Assembly (NCBI RefSeq): GCF_026626665.1
Contig: NZ_JAPNKE010000002.1
Span: 2,357,204-2,421,203 of the forward strand
Source of the DNA: Nannocystis pusilla
Lineage (GTDB): Bacteria; Myxococcota_A; Polyangia; Nannocystales; Nannocystaceae
Direction: 5' to 3'
Length of the DNA stretch: 64,000 nt
The notes under the pieces are model-generated. The model saw only the letters and a program-made list of their open reading frames with translations, had not been told where the DNA came from and did no database searches. The translations under genes and the position numbers were made by a program. Below, piece after piece: positions 23,112-33,198 of this stretch. The first letter of the stretch is position 1. The number at the start of each line of letters is the position of its first letter.

Positions 23112-23780
23112 TCAGGGCAGCGGCTCGATCTCGGCGGCCTGCACCGCGAGCGAGCCGCCGGCCTGCTCGACCAGGTCGTGGTAGGCGACCTGGCCGCGCT
23201 CGAGGTCGACGACGGCGAAGCCGCTGTCGTGGTCGGGGTGCAGCGTGCCAGGGTTGATGAACACGAGCGGGGGACCGAGCGGGCGGGCGAAGGCGCGGAC
23301 CATGCGCTGGTGGGTGTGGCCGCCGGCGGCCAGCGGCAGCGACGGATCGGCGAGCAGGTCGCCGAGGGCGAAGTTGGCCTCGAGGTCGTAGCCGGTGTGG
23401 TGCGGGCGCAGGCGCACCATGTCGTCGTCGCCGACGCCGTGGCCGAGCAGGAGATCGCCGCGCACCGTCGCCAAGCGGCGCGTGGCGGGCAAGGCCGACA
23501 GGTAACGGAGCGTGCTCGGGGCGAGGTCGACGGCCTGGTGGGCGTGGGTGAGGCCGCGGAGCTCGTCGCCGAGCAGCCAGCGGTCATGGTTGCCGCGCAC
23601 CGCGAGGACCCGGTGCGCGGCCAGCAAGGCGCAGCAGCGGTCGAGATCGCCGCGGCCGTCGGCGAGATCGCCGACGGCGAGGACGGCGTCGAGGGCCTGT
23701 CCTTGGAGCCATGTGAGCGCGAGGGCGAGGCGGCGATCTTCGGCGTGGATGTCGCCGAGCAGGGCGAAGCGGCGCAGCAC
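23112..23780 (-). CDS. Calcineurin-like metallophosphoesterase
   Basis: GTG 23780 gives 'VLRRFALLGDIHAEDRRLAL', placing the first metal motif (GDIHAE, normally D-x-H) right at the N-terminus, as in MJ0936/YfcE-type enzymes. Further motifs are 'AVGDLADG', 'AVRGNHDRWLLGDE', 'LLLGHGVGDDD' and 'AAGGHTHQ'. 'FINPGTLHPDHDSG' corresponds to the usual NPGS region. The 222-residue length suits a single-domain two-metal phosphodiesterase. Cytosolic; substrate unknown. Intact. It is transcribed toward the intron-disrupted repeat. Confidence 0.88.
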   Translation of the reverse strand: MLRRFALLGDIHAEDRRLALALTWLQGQALDAVLAVGDLADGRGDLDRCCALLAAHRVLAVRGNHDRWLLGDELRGLTHAHQAVDLAPSTLRYLSALPATRRLATVRGDLLLGHGVGDDDMVRLRPHHTGYDLEANFALGDLLADPSLPLAAGGHTHQRMVRAFARPLGPPLVFINPGTLHPDHDSGFAVVDLERGQVAYHDLVEQAGGSLAVQAAEIEPLP

Positions 23781-23972
23781 GGGGGGTCCACGAGTATGCC
23801 ACGCGGGCGAGCCGGCGGCCCGCGTCCGGGCGCGGTCCGGGGCAGGCGCACGCGTGGGCGTCCGATTGCGCGCGTCTCGGCGGCGGGCGGCGCTCTCGGC
23901 TGGACTCGGGGGGTGCGCCGGCGCTCGGGCTGGGCGACGCCGGCGGACGCGGCAGCGATGAGGAGGCCGTCG

Positions 23973-24028
23973 GGACATGTCCTCGCGTTCCTGCTGGAAC
24001 GGGCATGTCACCGAGGACATGTCCCCGA
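23973..24028. repeat. ACATGT-family hairpins
   Basis: GGGACATGTCC at 23973-23983, GGGCATGTC at 24000 and GGACATGTCC at 24013-24022. They lie between the phosphoesterase gene and the next minus-strand gene. Confidence 0.75.
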
Positions 24029-24058
24029 GCTCAGGCTGCGGGGACCTCCCGCGCGACC

Positions 24059-24613
24059 TCAGAAGTTCGAGGGGGTGCTGAAGTCGACGGCGAACCACAG
24101 CACGTGGGCGGCCCGGCCGTCGTCGCGCTTCCACATGGCTGGCCCGAGGTACAGGCCCGGGGCGACCTCGCGGATCTCGTCGCGGATCCGGGCGATGAAC
24201 CACGGGTTGCCCGGCTGCTCGTAGTCGAGGTAGACGCACGGCTCGCCGTCGACCACCGAGGGCTCGATGCGCGTGGCGAAGGGGAACCACTCGAAGCGGC
24301 GGACGAGCAGGTCGACGCGGTTGATCCCGCGGCCCTCGTCGGCGTCGGCGGGGAAGAAGCTCTTGCCGTCCCAGGGGAAGCGCGGGTGGCGGGCGAGGGC
24401 GCGCAGGAAGCGGCCGGCCGGGCCGTGCTCGAGGCCGCGGACGGTGAGCATGCGGCCCTTGGGGCGACCGTCGAGCGCGGTGAGATCGTCGGGGACCGAG
24501 CCGCGGGCGTAGAGGCCGCGCAGGGCGTCGCTCGAGAGGGCGGCGAGACGATCGAGGGAGAGGATCCGCTCGGGGGCAGCGGCGCGCGGTTCGGCTCGAG
24601 TGGCGGCGGTCAT
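24059..24613 (-). CDS. Conserved hypothetical protein (184 aa)
   Basis: ATG 24613 starts an intact soluble protein without signal or membrane segment. Notable blocks are 'LYARGSVPDDLTALDGRPKG', 'FPWDGKSFF', 'GINRVDLL', 'YLDYEQPGNPWFIARIRDEI' and 'GLYLGPAMWKRDDG', ending 'VLWFAVDFSTPSNF'. The strand-rich C-terminal half with a GLYLG turn recalls small lipocalin-like or GXWXG-type domains, but I cannot name a family. Confidence 0.7.
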   Translation of the reverse strand: MTAATRAEPRAAAPERILSLDRLAALSSDALRGLYARGSVPDDLTALDGRPKGRMLTVRGLEHGPAGRFLRALARHPRFPWDGKSFFPADADEGRGINRVDLLVRRFEWFPFATRIEPSVVDGEPCVYLDYEQPGNPWFIARIRDEIREVAPGLYLGPAMWKRDDGRAAHVLWFAVDFSTPSNF

Positions 24614-25154
24614 GCGGATCTTCGTCGGTGAGGGAGAGGCGGGCCGAGCGACAGCTGGCGGTGCAGCCCGCCGGAGACGGTACGGGAGGTGGAGGGGGCG
24701 GTCAATCGCACGCGCTGCTCGAGCGGCCGCAGCGGGCCTCGTACGTGCTCGAGGCCGCTGGCGGCGAGCGAGGTCCCGGGGGCCGGACGAGCGGCGATGA
24801 CGGGGTTGCGGTCGAGGTCGCTGTCGCGTGCACGAAGGGCTCGGCGGTGGTGGAGCGCCAGAGTGTCGGGGTGATGCGAGTCGTCCGGATCGCCGCGTCT
24901 AGCGAGGATGACCGGCCGCGCGTCGCGAGGTGATTCCCTCGTCGCGAGCATGAGCGACGGAGCGGCGCGAAGTCGGATCCGTCCGCGATCTGCGGTCCGC
25001 GGTGAACCGGCGTGCTCCGAGCACTCCGAGTCGCAGGCCCGCGAGGCGACGCGCCGCGCCGCCGCGATTCGCATGCGCGCTCGCTCGCCGCGGGCGGAGC
25101 AGGCGAGCGAGCGCGAGGGCAGAAAATCAGCGAGAGGCCGCCCGACCGCGGCGG
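24614..25154. other. Gene-free region (540 bp)
   Basis: No frame here has protein-like composition, and I see no repeat or clear hairpin. It separates the hypothetical gene at 24059-24613 from the tRNA-like gene. Confidence 0.5.
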
Positions 25155-25230
25155 TGGTGAACATTGCGGGATTCGAACCCGCGACCTTTTGATCTCAAAT
25201 CAAACGCCCTATCCAGCGGGCGAAGTGCTC
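25155..25230 (-). tRNA. tRNA-like gene, anticodon reads TGA, identity uncertain
   Basis: Read on the minus strand, it has an acceptor stem GAGCACT/AATGTTC (one mismatch, one G-U), D-stem GCCC/GGGC, anticodon stem TTTGA/TCAAA, a 5-nt variable loop, T-stem GCGGG/CCCGC with loop TTCGAAT, and an encoded CCA. The anticodon loop TTTGAGA gives TGA (Ser), yet the variable arm is short, whereas tRNA-Ser has a long one. The D-loop also lacks the usual A14. The body otherwise resembles Arg-type tRNAs. Either one or two bases are wrong here, or it is a degenerate or unusual tRNA. Confidence 0.75.
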
Positions 25231-25344
25231 TGGCCTCGGCCCACATGGCGGCCTCTCGCCCGCGAGCGTAGCCCCGAGGCCGCCATCTTCACAAGCGCCG
25301 CGGCGCTTGGCTCGCCGGCGCGCGTGGCCTACCCTGGCGGAGCC

Positions 25345-26097
25345 ATGAACCTCCATCGACTCGCACTCACCGTCTCGCTCGTCTGCGCCCTGGGGTCCAT
25401 CGCAACCACCGCAGAGGCAGCCAGGGTCGCGCCGAAGGGCAAGGTCCGCGTCCACCTCGACACCGAGGTGCTGTCGTGGACGCACGGCCGCCCGTACTAC
25501 GAGCCCGGCGAGGCCCCCGACCCGGCCAACCCGCGCTGGAACGTCATCGGCTTCGGCGCCGGTCGCCCGGTCACGATCGACGGCAACCCGGTCGGCGGCG
25601 CGTCCGTGATCGCGCTCGGCGTCGGCTACGGCATCCATCGCCACCTGATCCTCGGGGCGCGCTTCGGCATGAACCTGAGCCACTCGTTCAATCGCAACAA
25701 CAACCCCAACGACGGCGCCAACGACGACTCGCAGACCGCGTTCGTCGGCACGTTCACGCCGTACCTCGAGATCCTGCCGATCCCCGAGGGGCCGGTGCTG
25801 CCGTATATCCTCGTCCGCACCGGCTTCACCGGCGCGTCGCTGACGACCAACGACGGGCCCAACTGGACCCGCAGCGGCGCGATGGCGCCGCTGCTCGGCG
25901 TGGGCTTCGGCGCGCACGCGTTCGTGACCCAGTACTTCTCGATCGACTTCGGCATGACGTTCGACTACCGGTGGGTCCACGGCATCGGGGGCCGCGTCGG
26001 CGGGCCCGGCGTGCCGCCGATGCCGGCGCCGGTGTGGGGCCGCACCGCCCAGGCGTTCACGCTCGCCGGGACGCTCGGGATCTCGACCTGGTTCTGA
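25345..26097 (+). CDS. Outer-membrane beta-barrel protein
   Basis: ATG 25345 gives a clear Sec signal ('RLALTVSLVCALGSIATTAEAA'). About 225 residues of alternating strands follow, with Asn/Asp/Gly-rich turns ('FNRNNNPNDGANDDSQ'). The product ends 'LGISTWF', a C-terminal aromatic residue expected of proteins assembled by BamA. Probably an 8-stranded porin-like barrel; function unknown. Intact. Divergent from the tRNA-like gene, about 115 bp away. Confidence 0.82.
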   Translation: MNLHRLALTVSLVCALGSIATTAEAARVAPKGKVRVHLDTEVLSWTHGRPYYEPGEAPDPANPRWNVIGFGAGRPVTIDGNPVGGASVIALGVGYGIHRHLILGARFGMNLSHSFNRNNNPNDGANDDSQTAFVGTFTPYLEILPIPEGPVLPYILVRTGFTGASLTTNDGPNWTRSGAMAPLLGVGFGAHAFVTQYFSIDFGMTFDYRWVHGIGGRVGGPGVPPMPAPVWGRTAQAFTLAGTLGISTWF

Positions 26098-26145
26098 CGG
26101 CGAGGGCGCGCCGGCGAGCCGGACGCGCTCGCTCTCGTGGCTCTT

Positions 26146-26454
26146 CGGACATGCCTTGAAGAGCATGTCCGATGGCGCCTGTGCGAGAGGACATGTCCCC
26201 GAGGCCCGGTCCGCTCGGGCGAGGCTCACCTGGGGTCGCGGAGGAGGCGGCGCAGCAGGGTCTCGGCGGGGCCCTGGCGGCCGCGGGCGGGCGGCCCGCT
26301 GACGGCTGTCTCCGCGGACATGTCCTGGCGAGCGCGGCGAGGCCGGCGGCCCGCGGCCGTCGAGCCGTGAGAGCTGTCTCTCCGGACATGCCCTTGCAAC
26401 ATGCCCGCGAGAACATGGCCTGCCGGACATGCCCTGGCGGACATGTCCGTGCGG
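26146..26454. repeat. Large ACATGT-family cluster at a convergent junction
   Basis: At least nine GACATG or ACATGTCC palindromes occur in three groups: 26149-26202, about 26315-26325 and 26374-26448. They include CATGCCTT/AAGAGCATG and GGACATGCCC/GGCGGACATG pairs. The cluster lies between the 3'-ends of the barrel and penicillin-binding protein genes. Several minus-strand frames cross it but are not protein-like. Confidence 0.78.
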
Positions 26455-29108
26455 TCAGTCCTTGAAGTACAGGGTCGCCGAGGGCATGCCGGCGCTCGGC
26501 TCTTCGCCGTTGCGGGCGTCGACGTTGCGGCTGGAGATGCCCGGGGGCCGGTGGAGCGGCAGGTTCTCGTGCGGGATGCCGGCGACCACCCCGGCCATGA
26601 ACTGCGTCCACATCGGCGTCGCCGTGGTGTAGCTGGCGTCCTCGTCGCCGAGCGAGCGCTCGTAGGTGTCGTCGCCCATCCACGCCGCGGTCATGTGGCG
26701 CGAGGTGAAGCCGACGAACCAGGTGTCGGTGGTGTAGGCGTTCTTCGACGCGGTGCCCGACTTGCCGCCCGCGGGCACGCCGATCTGCGAGGCGCGGCCG
26801 CCGATGCCGGCGGTCACGACCTCGCGCATGAGGCGGGTGATGAGGAACGCGGTGCGGTCGTCGACCACCTGGCGCGGGCCGTGGACGCCGAGGGCGGCCA
26901 TGCGATCGAGGCGGCCGGCGACGTCGAGGCCGGCGTCGAGCGGGTGGCGCTGGTCGAGCAGGGTCTGGCCGCGCTTGTCGATCACGCGGCGGATGTAGAT
27001 CGGGTCGACCCACGAGCCGCCGCGGACGAAGATCGAGAAGGCGCGCGAGAGCTCGTCGGTGTGCACGCACGAGGCGCCGAGCGAGAGGGCGCGGTCGGCG
27101 ATGAGCTCGGTGGTGAAGCCGAGCCGGCGCGCCCACGCGACCACCTTGTCGGCGCCGAGGCTGACGAACAGGCGGATCGACGGCAGGTTGAGCGACTTGA
27201 TCAGGGCGGTGCGCAGCAGGACCTTGCCGTCGAGGGTCTGGCCGATGTTCTGCGGGTTCCACAGCTCGCCCGGCTCGGGCACGTAGGGCTTGTCCTCGAG
27301 CACCGAGCCCATGGTGTACTGGCCGCCGTCGAGCGCGAGCGCGTAGTAGATGGCTTTAAAGACGCTGCCCGGCTGGCGGCAGGCCTGGGTGGTGCGGTTG
27401 AACTGCGAGCGGTCGTAGTCGAGGCCGCCCTCCATCGCCTCGACCTCGCCGGTGTCGTGCGCCATGGTGTAGATGGAAGCCTCGACCCGCGGCAGCTGGC
27501 CGAGCTCGACCTGCGGCAGGCCGGTGGCCTCGTCGGCCGGCTCGAGCGCGACTGTCCCTCCGGACATGTCCCCGGATTCATTCGCGGCGCTCTCGGCGGC
27601 GGCCGCCTCGTCGTCGATCTCGGCGATGACGCTGCGCCGCTTCTGCGCCGGCCGCACCCACACGACGTCGCCGGCCTCGATCGCCTCGTCGACGCGGGTG
27701 AGCTTGACGTCGTTGACGCCGGTGTTGCGGTCGTAGCGCGAGGCCCAGGCCATCTTCTTCAGCGGCAGCAGGGCCTCGACCTTGCCGGCGCGGACCCTGG
27801 CCTGCTTGGCGTTGACCTCGGTGACGAGCGCGAGCCGCCAGCGCTGCGGATCGGCGGTCATGGCGTCGTCGCCGTACTCGGCGCCGGTGCGCTCGAGCAG
27901 GGTGACGCGGGCTGTCTCGTCGGACAGGTGCGCGACGGGGCCGCGCCAGCCCTGGCGGCGATCGATGCGGCGCAGGGCCGAGTCGATCGCCGCGTGGGCC
28001 TGGGCGCCCATCTCGATGTTGGCGGCGGTCTCGATCTGCAGGCCGTCCTGCAGCACCGCGGCCTCGCCGAAGCGAATGCCGGCCTCGCGGCGCACGTGCT
28101 CGGCGTAGTAGGGGGCGCGCAGGCGGAACACGTCGGGCGGCTGCGCGGCCAGCTTGAGCGGCTCGTCGTCGGCGGCGTCGCGCTCGGCCGGGGTGATGGC
28201 GCCGGCCTCGACCATGTCCTGCAGCACGACCGAGCGCCGCTTGAGCGCGCGCTCGGGGCTGGCGAGCGGGCTGTAGCGCGACGGGGCGCGCGCGAGCCCG
28301 GCGATCAGCGCCGCCTCGGCGAGGGTCAGCTCGTGCAGCTCCTTGCCGAAGTAACGGCTCGCGGCGGCGGCGACGCCGTAGGCGCCGTGGCCGAGGAAGA
28401 TCTTGTTGAGGTAGATCTCGAGGATCCGCCACTTGCCGAGGCGACCCTCGATCCGCAGCGAGAGCAGCGCCTCCCGCAGCTTGCGGTCGAGGGTGCGCTC
28501 GTCGCTCAGGAAGCCCTTGGCGACCTGCTGGGTGATCGTGCTGCCGCCCTGGATGACGGTGCCCGAGCGCAGGTTGGCCAGAGTGGCGCGCGCCAGGCCG
28601 CGCCAGTCGAGGCCGGCGTGGGTGAAGAAGCGGCGATCCTCGACCGAGAGGAAGGCCTGGATCAGGCGGTCGGGGATCTCGTCGATCGGGGCGTAGGCCC
28701 GGTGCTCGCGCGCGAGCTCGGCGAGGACGCTGCCGTCGACGGCGTAGATCCGCGTGACGCCGGGCGCGAGCGCGTCGTACTGCTCGACGTCGGCGATGTC
28801 GGGCAGGGCGGCGTCATAGGCGCGATAGACCCGCACGCCGACGTAGCCCAAAGCCACGGTGATGCACGCGGCCGCGAACACGTAGTAGCGCACGAGCCAG
28901 CCGAACAGGCCGGCGCGGGCCGGATTGACGACCCACAACCGCGAGCCGACGACGAGCGGCGACGAACCTGCGGGCCCCGAGCGCCGCGGCGATGCCGGCG
29001 GCGGCGGAGGACCCGGAGGCGCTGCCCCTGCGGATCCGGGTCGCGAAGGGCAGTGTCGCCGGCGACGGGGCCGGCAGGTGGGGTAGGCGGCTGTGCTCCC
29101 GACTGCAC
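26455..29108 (-). CDS. Class A penicillin-binding protein (PBP1A-like)
   Basis: This bifunctional peptidoglycan synthase has one N-terminal membrane anchor ('LFGWLVRYYVFAAACITVAL'). The GT51 glycosyltransferase domain follows with its classic boxes: 'SVEDRRFFTHAGLDWRGLAR', 'QGGSTITQQVAKGFLSDERT' and 'KWRILEIYLNKIFLGHGAYG'. The transpeptidase domain has the serine motif 'PGSVFK', 'SLN' and 'GKSGTASK'. An OB-like insertion of ~100 residues lies between the domains. A start at GTG 29106-29108, immediately after the upstream stop, needs one frameshift in the Pro/Arg-rich cytosolic tail. The longest unshifted reading begins at TTG 28938. The inserted segment contains two of the short palindromes (27553-27566, 27912-27927). 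Confidence 0.92.
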
Positions 29109-30388
29109 TCAGTCGGCGCCAGGATCGGCGGGCCCGCCGCCGTCGATGTTCGGATCGTCCGAGTAGCTCTTGAGCGCCTTGAGGGCGCGACCCTCGGCCT
29201 TGGCCATCTCTTCGAGGCGCGCCTTGACCTTGGCGAACAGCGAGCCGGCGACCAGCTTGGCGTTGTTCTCCGGGTTCAGGCCGACGATGTAGCCGTAGAT
29301 CTGCGTGTCCGCGGACAGCGGCAGGACCTGGCCGTCGTCGGAGCCCCTGGCGGCGACGGCGAACTCCTGGTTGACCGCCTCGCGCACCTTGTAGCCGGTG
29401 GCCTCGCCCTCCTTGCCCTCGGGACAGGGAGCCTCGCCGCACATCGGCTCGCCGCGCTCGACCAGCACGGCGCCGTCCTTCTTGAACTTGACGGCGAACA
29501 GCCGCGGGCCGCCGGTCTCGGTCAGCGCCTTGGCGTTGCCGGCGACGAAGTTGACGAGGTAGCCGAGGTCGAGGCGCAGGCCGTTGGCCTCCTCGTAGAG
29601 GTCGAAGGTGCGGCGGATGCCCTCGGGCCCGATGCCCGCGAGCTGCCAGCCGAACAGGTCGTCGATCTTCGGGCTCTTCTCGAAGTTGGTCTTCATGAGG
29701 TTGGCCAACTCCTCGGCGCCCTTCGCCGGATCGGTGGAGACCAACTTCTGCAGCTCGTCGATCTTGAGCGAGATGCCCTTGCGCATGTCCGAGACCTTGG
29801 TGGCCTCGTTGAACATGTCGCCGCCCTTCTTCTGGGCGACGGCCTTGACCTCGCCCTTCGAGGTGATCTGATGGCCGATCCAGCCGAGCGCGACGCCGAA
29901 GGCGAGCGCGGCGCCGGCGGCGAGGATCACGAGGCCGCGGTTGCCCTTCGCCTGGACCTCGCCGGAGTCGATGATGCCGGCGTTGGGATCGAAGGAGCCG
30001 GCGGTGCTGCCGAACGGGGTGCCGTCCTCGAGGGACTTGCGCGGCGCGGGCACGGCGGCCGCGACGGGCTGCGCGGCGACCGGGGCGGGCTGCGGCGGCA
30101 GGGCCACCTCGCCGGGCGCGGGGATGTCGATCGGCGCGGCGACTTCACCGGGCGGGGGAATGTCGATCGGCGCGGATTCCCCGGCGGCGGCAGATCGGCC
30201 GGCGACGGCGCCTTCTTGAACGGCGGGCGAGCCGGCGGAGCCGCCTTCGCTGCGGGAGCGGCTGCCGGCGGAGCGACGGCCGCCGGTGCTGCCGGCTCGG
30301 CGGGAGGCGGTGCGGCCGCGTCCGTCTTCTTGGCGAGGCGCGCCTTGAGGGCGCTGAGGTCGGTTCCTGGTTTCTTGGGTGCGTTCAA
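29109..30388 (-). CDS. Single-pass membrane protein with Pro/Ala-rich N-terminus
   Basis: TTG 30386-30388, with GGGGAT about 8 nt upstream, gives 'MNAPKKPGTDLSALKARLAK' and a long Ala/Pro linker. The frame shifts once near 30165-30180. A transmembrane helix follows ('RGLVILAAGAALAFGVALGW'), then a ~250-residue domain with helical character and a CxxxxPC pair ('EPMCGEAPCPEG'). No family is recognised. The domain is probably periplasmic. The stop abuts the PBP start, so they are likely in one operon, suggesting an envelope role by context only. Confidence 0.75.
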
Positions 30389-30408
30389 GGCCGGATCCCC
30401 TTGGTAGT

Positions 30409-30625
30409 CACGCTACAGGCCCGATGGGCCGGGAAGAGCAGAAGCAGGCCGGTGGGCCGTGGCCCGGAAAGGGCCGAAAGTGCAGGCCCGGAGGCCGTGA
30501 GTTCCAGGCCCGAAGGGCCAGAAGAGCAGCTTGGCCCGGAGGGCCGTGAAGAGCAGCTTGGCCCGGAGGGCCGTGAAGAGCAGCAGGCCCGGAGGGCCGT
30601 GGAGAGCAGCAGGCCCGGAGGCCAT
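30409..30625. repeat. Tandem array of GGCCCGGAGGGCC hairpins
   Basis: About eight units of 24-30 bp, each a GGCCC-nnnn-GGGCC hairpin followed by GTGAAGAGCAGCTT or a close variant. The three central units are nearly identical. The array lies just upstream of the minus-strand membrane-protein gene. Single copies of the hairpin occur at 38621-38633 (inside apbE) and, as GAGCC-CGGA-GGCTC, near 44662. Confidence 0.85.
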
Positions 30626-30822
30626 ATCGCTGGCGTGCCGAAGTGATACGCCAGAGATGTTGCCCGCGAGGATAGAGACAAGGCAAAGCAGCGTCAATGC
30701 TCCTCTGGGGGCACGGGACCGCGTTTTACCGAACTTTTCCTGCGCGCGCGAGCCCGCTGACGACAATCGCGGGCAAAAACGTGGGCACACGTGAGCGGAT
30801 CTCGCCGCAGTTCACACGGCGA

Positions 30823-31593
30823 TCATTGCACCTCGGCGCGCGTGGGCCCGCCCTCGGGCCACTGCAAGGTGCGCCCCAACTCAGTGAGCGCCCGAGGCGA
30901 GAGGGCGACCGCGAGGACCTGCGGTTGCGGGTCCGTCATCGGCACCAGCTTGCCCTCGATGCGGATGACGCCGTCTCGCGGGTCGACCGCCGGCGCCAGC
31001 AAGGTGACGGCGAAGGCGCCGTGACCCGCCCGCGTGGCGCCTCGACGCGCGCTCGGCTGCGAGGCCCAGCTCGACAGATCGGCGACCACCCGCGGGGCGA
31101 GGAGACAGCCGCCGATGGTGGCCAGCGGCGAACCGGGCCGGTGGATGGCGCGCGGCCGCAGCGGGGCGCCGAGCTGCGGGGCGATCCGGGCCAGCAGGTT
31201 GCGTCCCCGATCGCGCAGCTCGGGGTTGAGGCCGGGCTTCAAGAGGTCGAGGAGGTGGACGAGCAGGCCGGTCGGCGCGACGCTCAGCGTGTGGACGAGG
31301 GCCCAGCCGTGCGCGGTCGAGAGGCCGAGCAGGGCCCGCCGGACGGTGTGGACGGAGGAGATCAGGCGCGCGCTGCCGTGGTCCTGGGCGTCCTGGGTCT
31401 GACCGCCGCCGCGGCGACGACTGCGGCGATCGAGGCCGTGGGTGTCGCCCTGGTCGCGCTGCAGCAGCCGCAGCGGCGAGAACTCCTCGACCGGCTCGTC
31501 GCCGCCGACGCGCGTGCCGCGAGGCAGCAGCGCGGTGTCCCAGAAGTTGGGGCTGACAGTGGGCGAAGGGATGGGCGCCAGAGGATCGCGCAT
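30823..31593 (-). CDS. Hypothetical protein (256 aa)
   Basis: ATG 31593 ('MRDPLAPIPSPTVSPNFWDT') starts an intact frame. It has no signal peptide. An Arg/Gly-rich segment ('GLDRRSRRRGGGQTQ') precedes a mostly helical middle ('GLLVHLLDLLKPGLNPELRD'), followed by a strand-rich C-terminus ('GVIRIEGKLVPMTDPQPQVL'). No family is recognised. The 140 bp between it and the divergent NamZ gene should hold both promoters. Confidence 0.6.
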   Translation of the reverse strand: MRDPLAPIPSPTVSPNFWDTALLPRGTRVGGDEPVEEFSPLRLLQRDQGDTHGLDRRSRRRGGGQTQDAQDHGSARLISSVHTVRRALLGLSTAHGWALVHTLSVAPTGLLVHLLDLLKPGLNPELRDRGRNLLARIAPQLGAPLRPRAIHRPGSPLATIGGCLLAPRVVADLSSWASQPSARRGATRAGHGAFAVTLLAPAVDPRDGVIRIEGKLVPMTDPQPQVLAVALSPRALTELGRTLQWPEGGPTRAEVQ

Positions 31594-31735
31594 ACAGGTA
31601 GGATGCCAAGCCCCGGCGAGCGGCCCAAAAAAGCGGCGAATCAAGGCGGGAGATCCCGCAGAGGGGCGCGCCCGCTCGGGCCGCGCCGCTCGCCCGAGAA
31701 TTGGGGGCGGCGCCGCGGACCGTTATAGCGAGGGC

Positions 31736-32970
31736 GTGCTCGCTCATGATGTGTCTGAAGGAGCAGGTGCCGGCGCGCCCGCGGTGAAGACGGGGCTCGA
31801 CCGCCTGGCCGCCGGCGAGGGCCCGCGGCTGCGCGACGTGCCGGTGGCGCTGCTGTGTCATCCGGCGTCGGTGACGGCCGAGCTCGAGCACGCGACGGTG
31901 GTGATGAGCCGGATCGGGGCGCGGGTGGTCAGTCTGCTGGGCCCCGAGCACGGGCTCGACGCGGCGGCGCAAGACATGGAAGTGGTGGGCGGAGAGGCGC
32001 CGCGCGCGACGATCCCGGCCTACAGCCTGTACGGCGAGACGTTCGCCAGCCTGAGCCCGACGCCGGAGATGTTCCACGGGGCGGCCTGGCTGGTGATCGA
32101 CCTGCAGGACATCGGCAGCCGCTACTACACGTACGTGTGGACGGCGGTGCTGGCCGCCGAGGTGGCGCTGCAGGCGGGAGTGCGGGTGCTGATCCTCGAC
32201 CGCCCGAACCCCATCGGCGGGACGCCGGACCAGATCGAGGGCGGCGGGATCGCGACCAACGAGGAGAGCTTCGTCGGGCTGCACGACGTGGCGGTCCGCC
32301 ACGGGATGACGCTGGGCGAGCTGGCCCGCATGGCGATCCTCGAGCGCGGCCGCGTCGAAGCCGAGCTGCTCGAGGTGCTGCAGTGCGCGGGCTGGCAGCG
32401 CTCGATGCTGTTCTTCGAGACAGGTCTGCCGTGGGTCCTGCCGTCGCCGAACATGCCGACGATGGGCGCGGCGCTGGTGTACCCGGGGCAGTGCCTGCTC
32501 GAGGGGACGAACCTCAGCGAGGGCCGCGGGACGACGCGCCCGTTCGAGCTGTTCGGCGCGCCCTGGCTCGAAGGACAGGCGCTCGCGGCGGCGCTGCTGG
32601 CCGACGACGCGGCGCTGCCGGGGCTGCAGGTGCGGCCAGTCGGGTTCAAGCCGATGTTTCAGAAGTTCGCGGGGCGCCGCTGCGGCGGGTGCAGTTGCAC
32701 GTCCGCGAGCCGGGGGCGGTCCGCTCGCTGCGCACGAGCTGGGCGGTGCTGCGCGCGACCTGGCGCTTGGGACAGGGAGCGATGCGCTGGCGCACCGAGC
32801 CGTACGAGTTCGTCGCCGACCGCCCGGCCATCGATCTGCTGGCCGGCGGGCCGTGGCTGCGCGAGGCGATCGAGGCGCAGACGTCGCTGGCCGAGATGAC
32901 GGCGAGCCAGGAGCCGGAGCGCGCGGCGTTCGTGGCCCGACGCCGCAAGTTCCTGCTGTACCCGGAGTGA
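31736..32970 (+). CDS. namZ: DUF1343 / NamZ-type exo-beta-N-acetylmuramidase
   Basis: GTG 31736 starts a ~410-residue product. Family blocks are clear: 'VALLCHPASVT', 'LLGPEHGLDAAAQD', 'YSLYGE', 'VIDLQDIGSRYYTYVWT', 'LDRPNPIGG', 'PSPNMPTMGAALVYPGQCLLEGTNLSEGRGTTRPFE' in shortened form, and 'FKPMFQKFAG'. One base is lost near 32673; the join continues 'LRRVQLHVREPGAVRSLRTS'. NamZ enzymes remove MurNAc from the non-reducing end of muropeptides, so this is probably a cell-wall salvage enzyme. No signal peptide is seen, so it may be cytosolic. Confidence 0.85.
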
Positions 32971-33198
32971 GCCGGCGCGCCGTGAGGGCTCGCGCAAGGC
33001 AGAGTGGTCGAGAGGCGGTGTGCCGCGCCAGCGGAGGTCGTGGCGCGGAGGTCGTCGGCCCGAGGCGGCGTGATGGCCGATGCGGAAGGACGCGCGTGAT
33101 GCGGCGGGGGTGATACACCGCGACGAGGCGCGCTCGCGGGTGCGCGGCGCGGGCGGCGACTTGCCGCGACCCGCGAAGGCTGGGACGATCGCAGGCAC

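Noticed and set aside
26401..29166. 921-residue plus-strand frame opposite the penicillin-binding protein
   Set aside because: The minus strand carries all GT51 and transpeptidase motifs; the plus frame is Asp/Val/Ala antisense noise.
30408..30790. Short frames encoding LLFTALRAK-type repeats
   Set aside because: They read the GGCCC hairpin array in several frames on both strands, so the repetition is at DNA level, not a protein.
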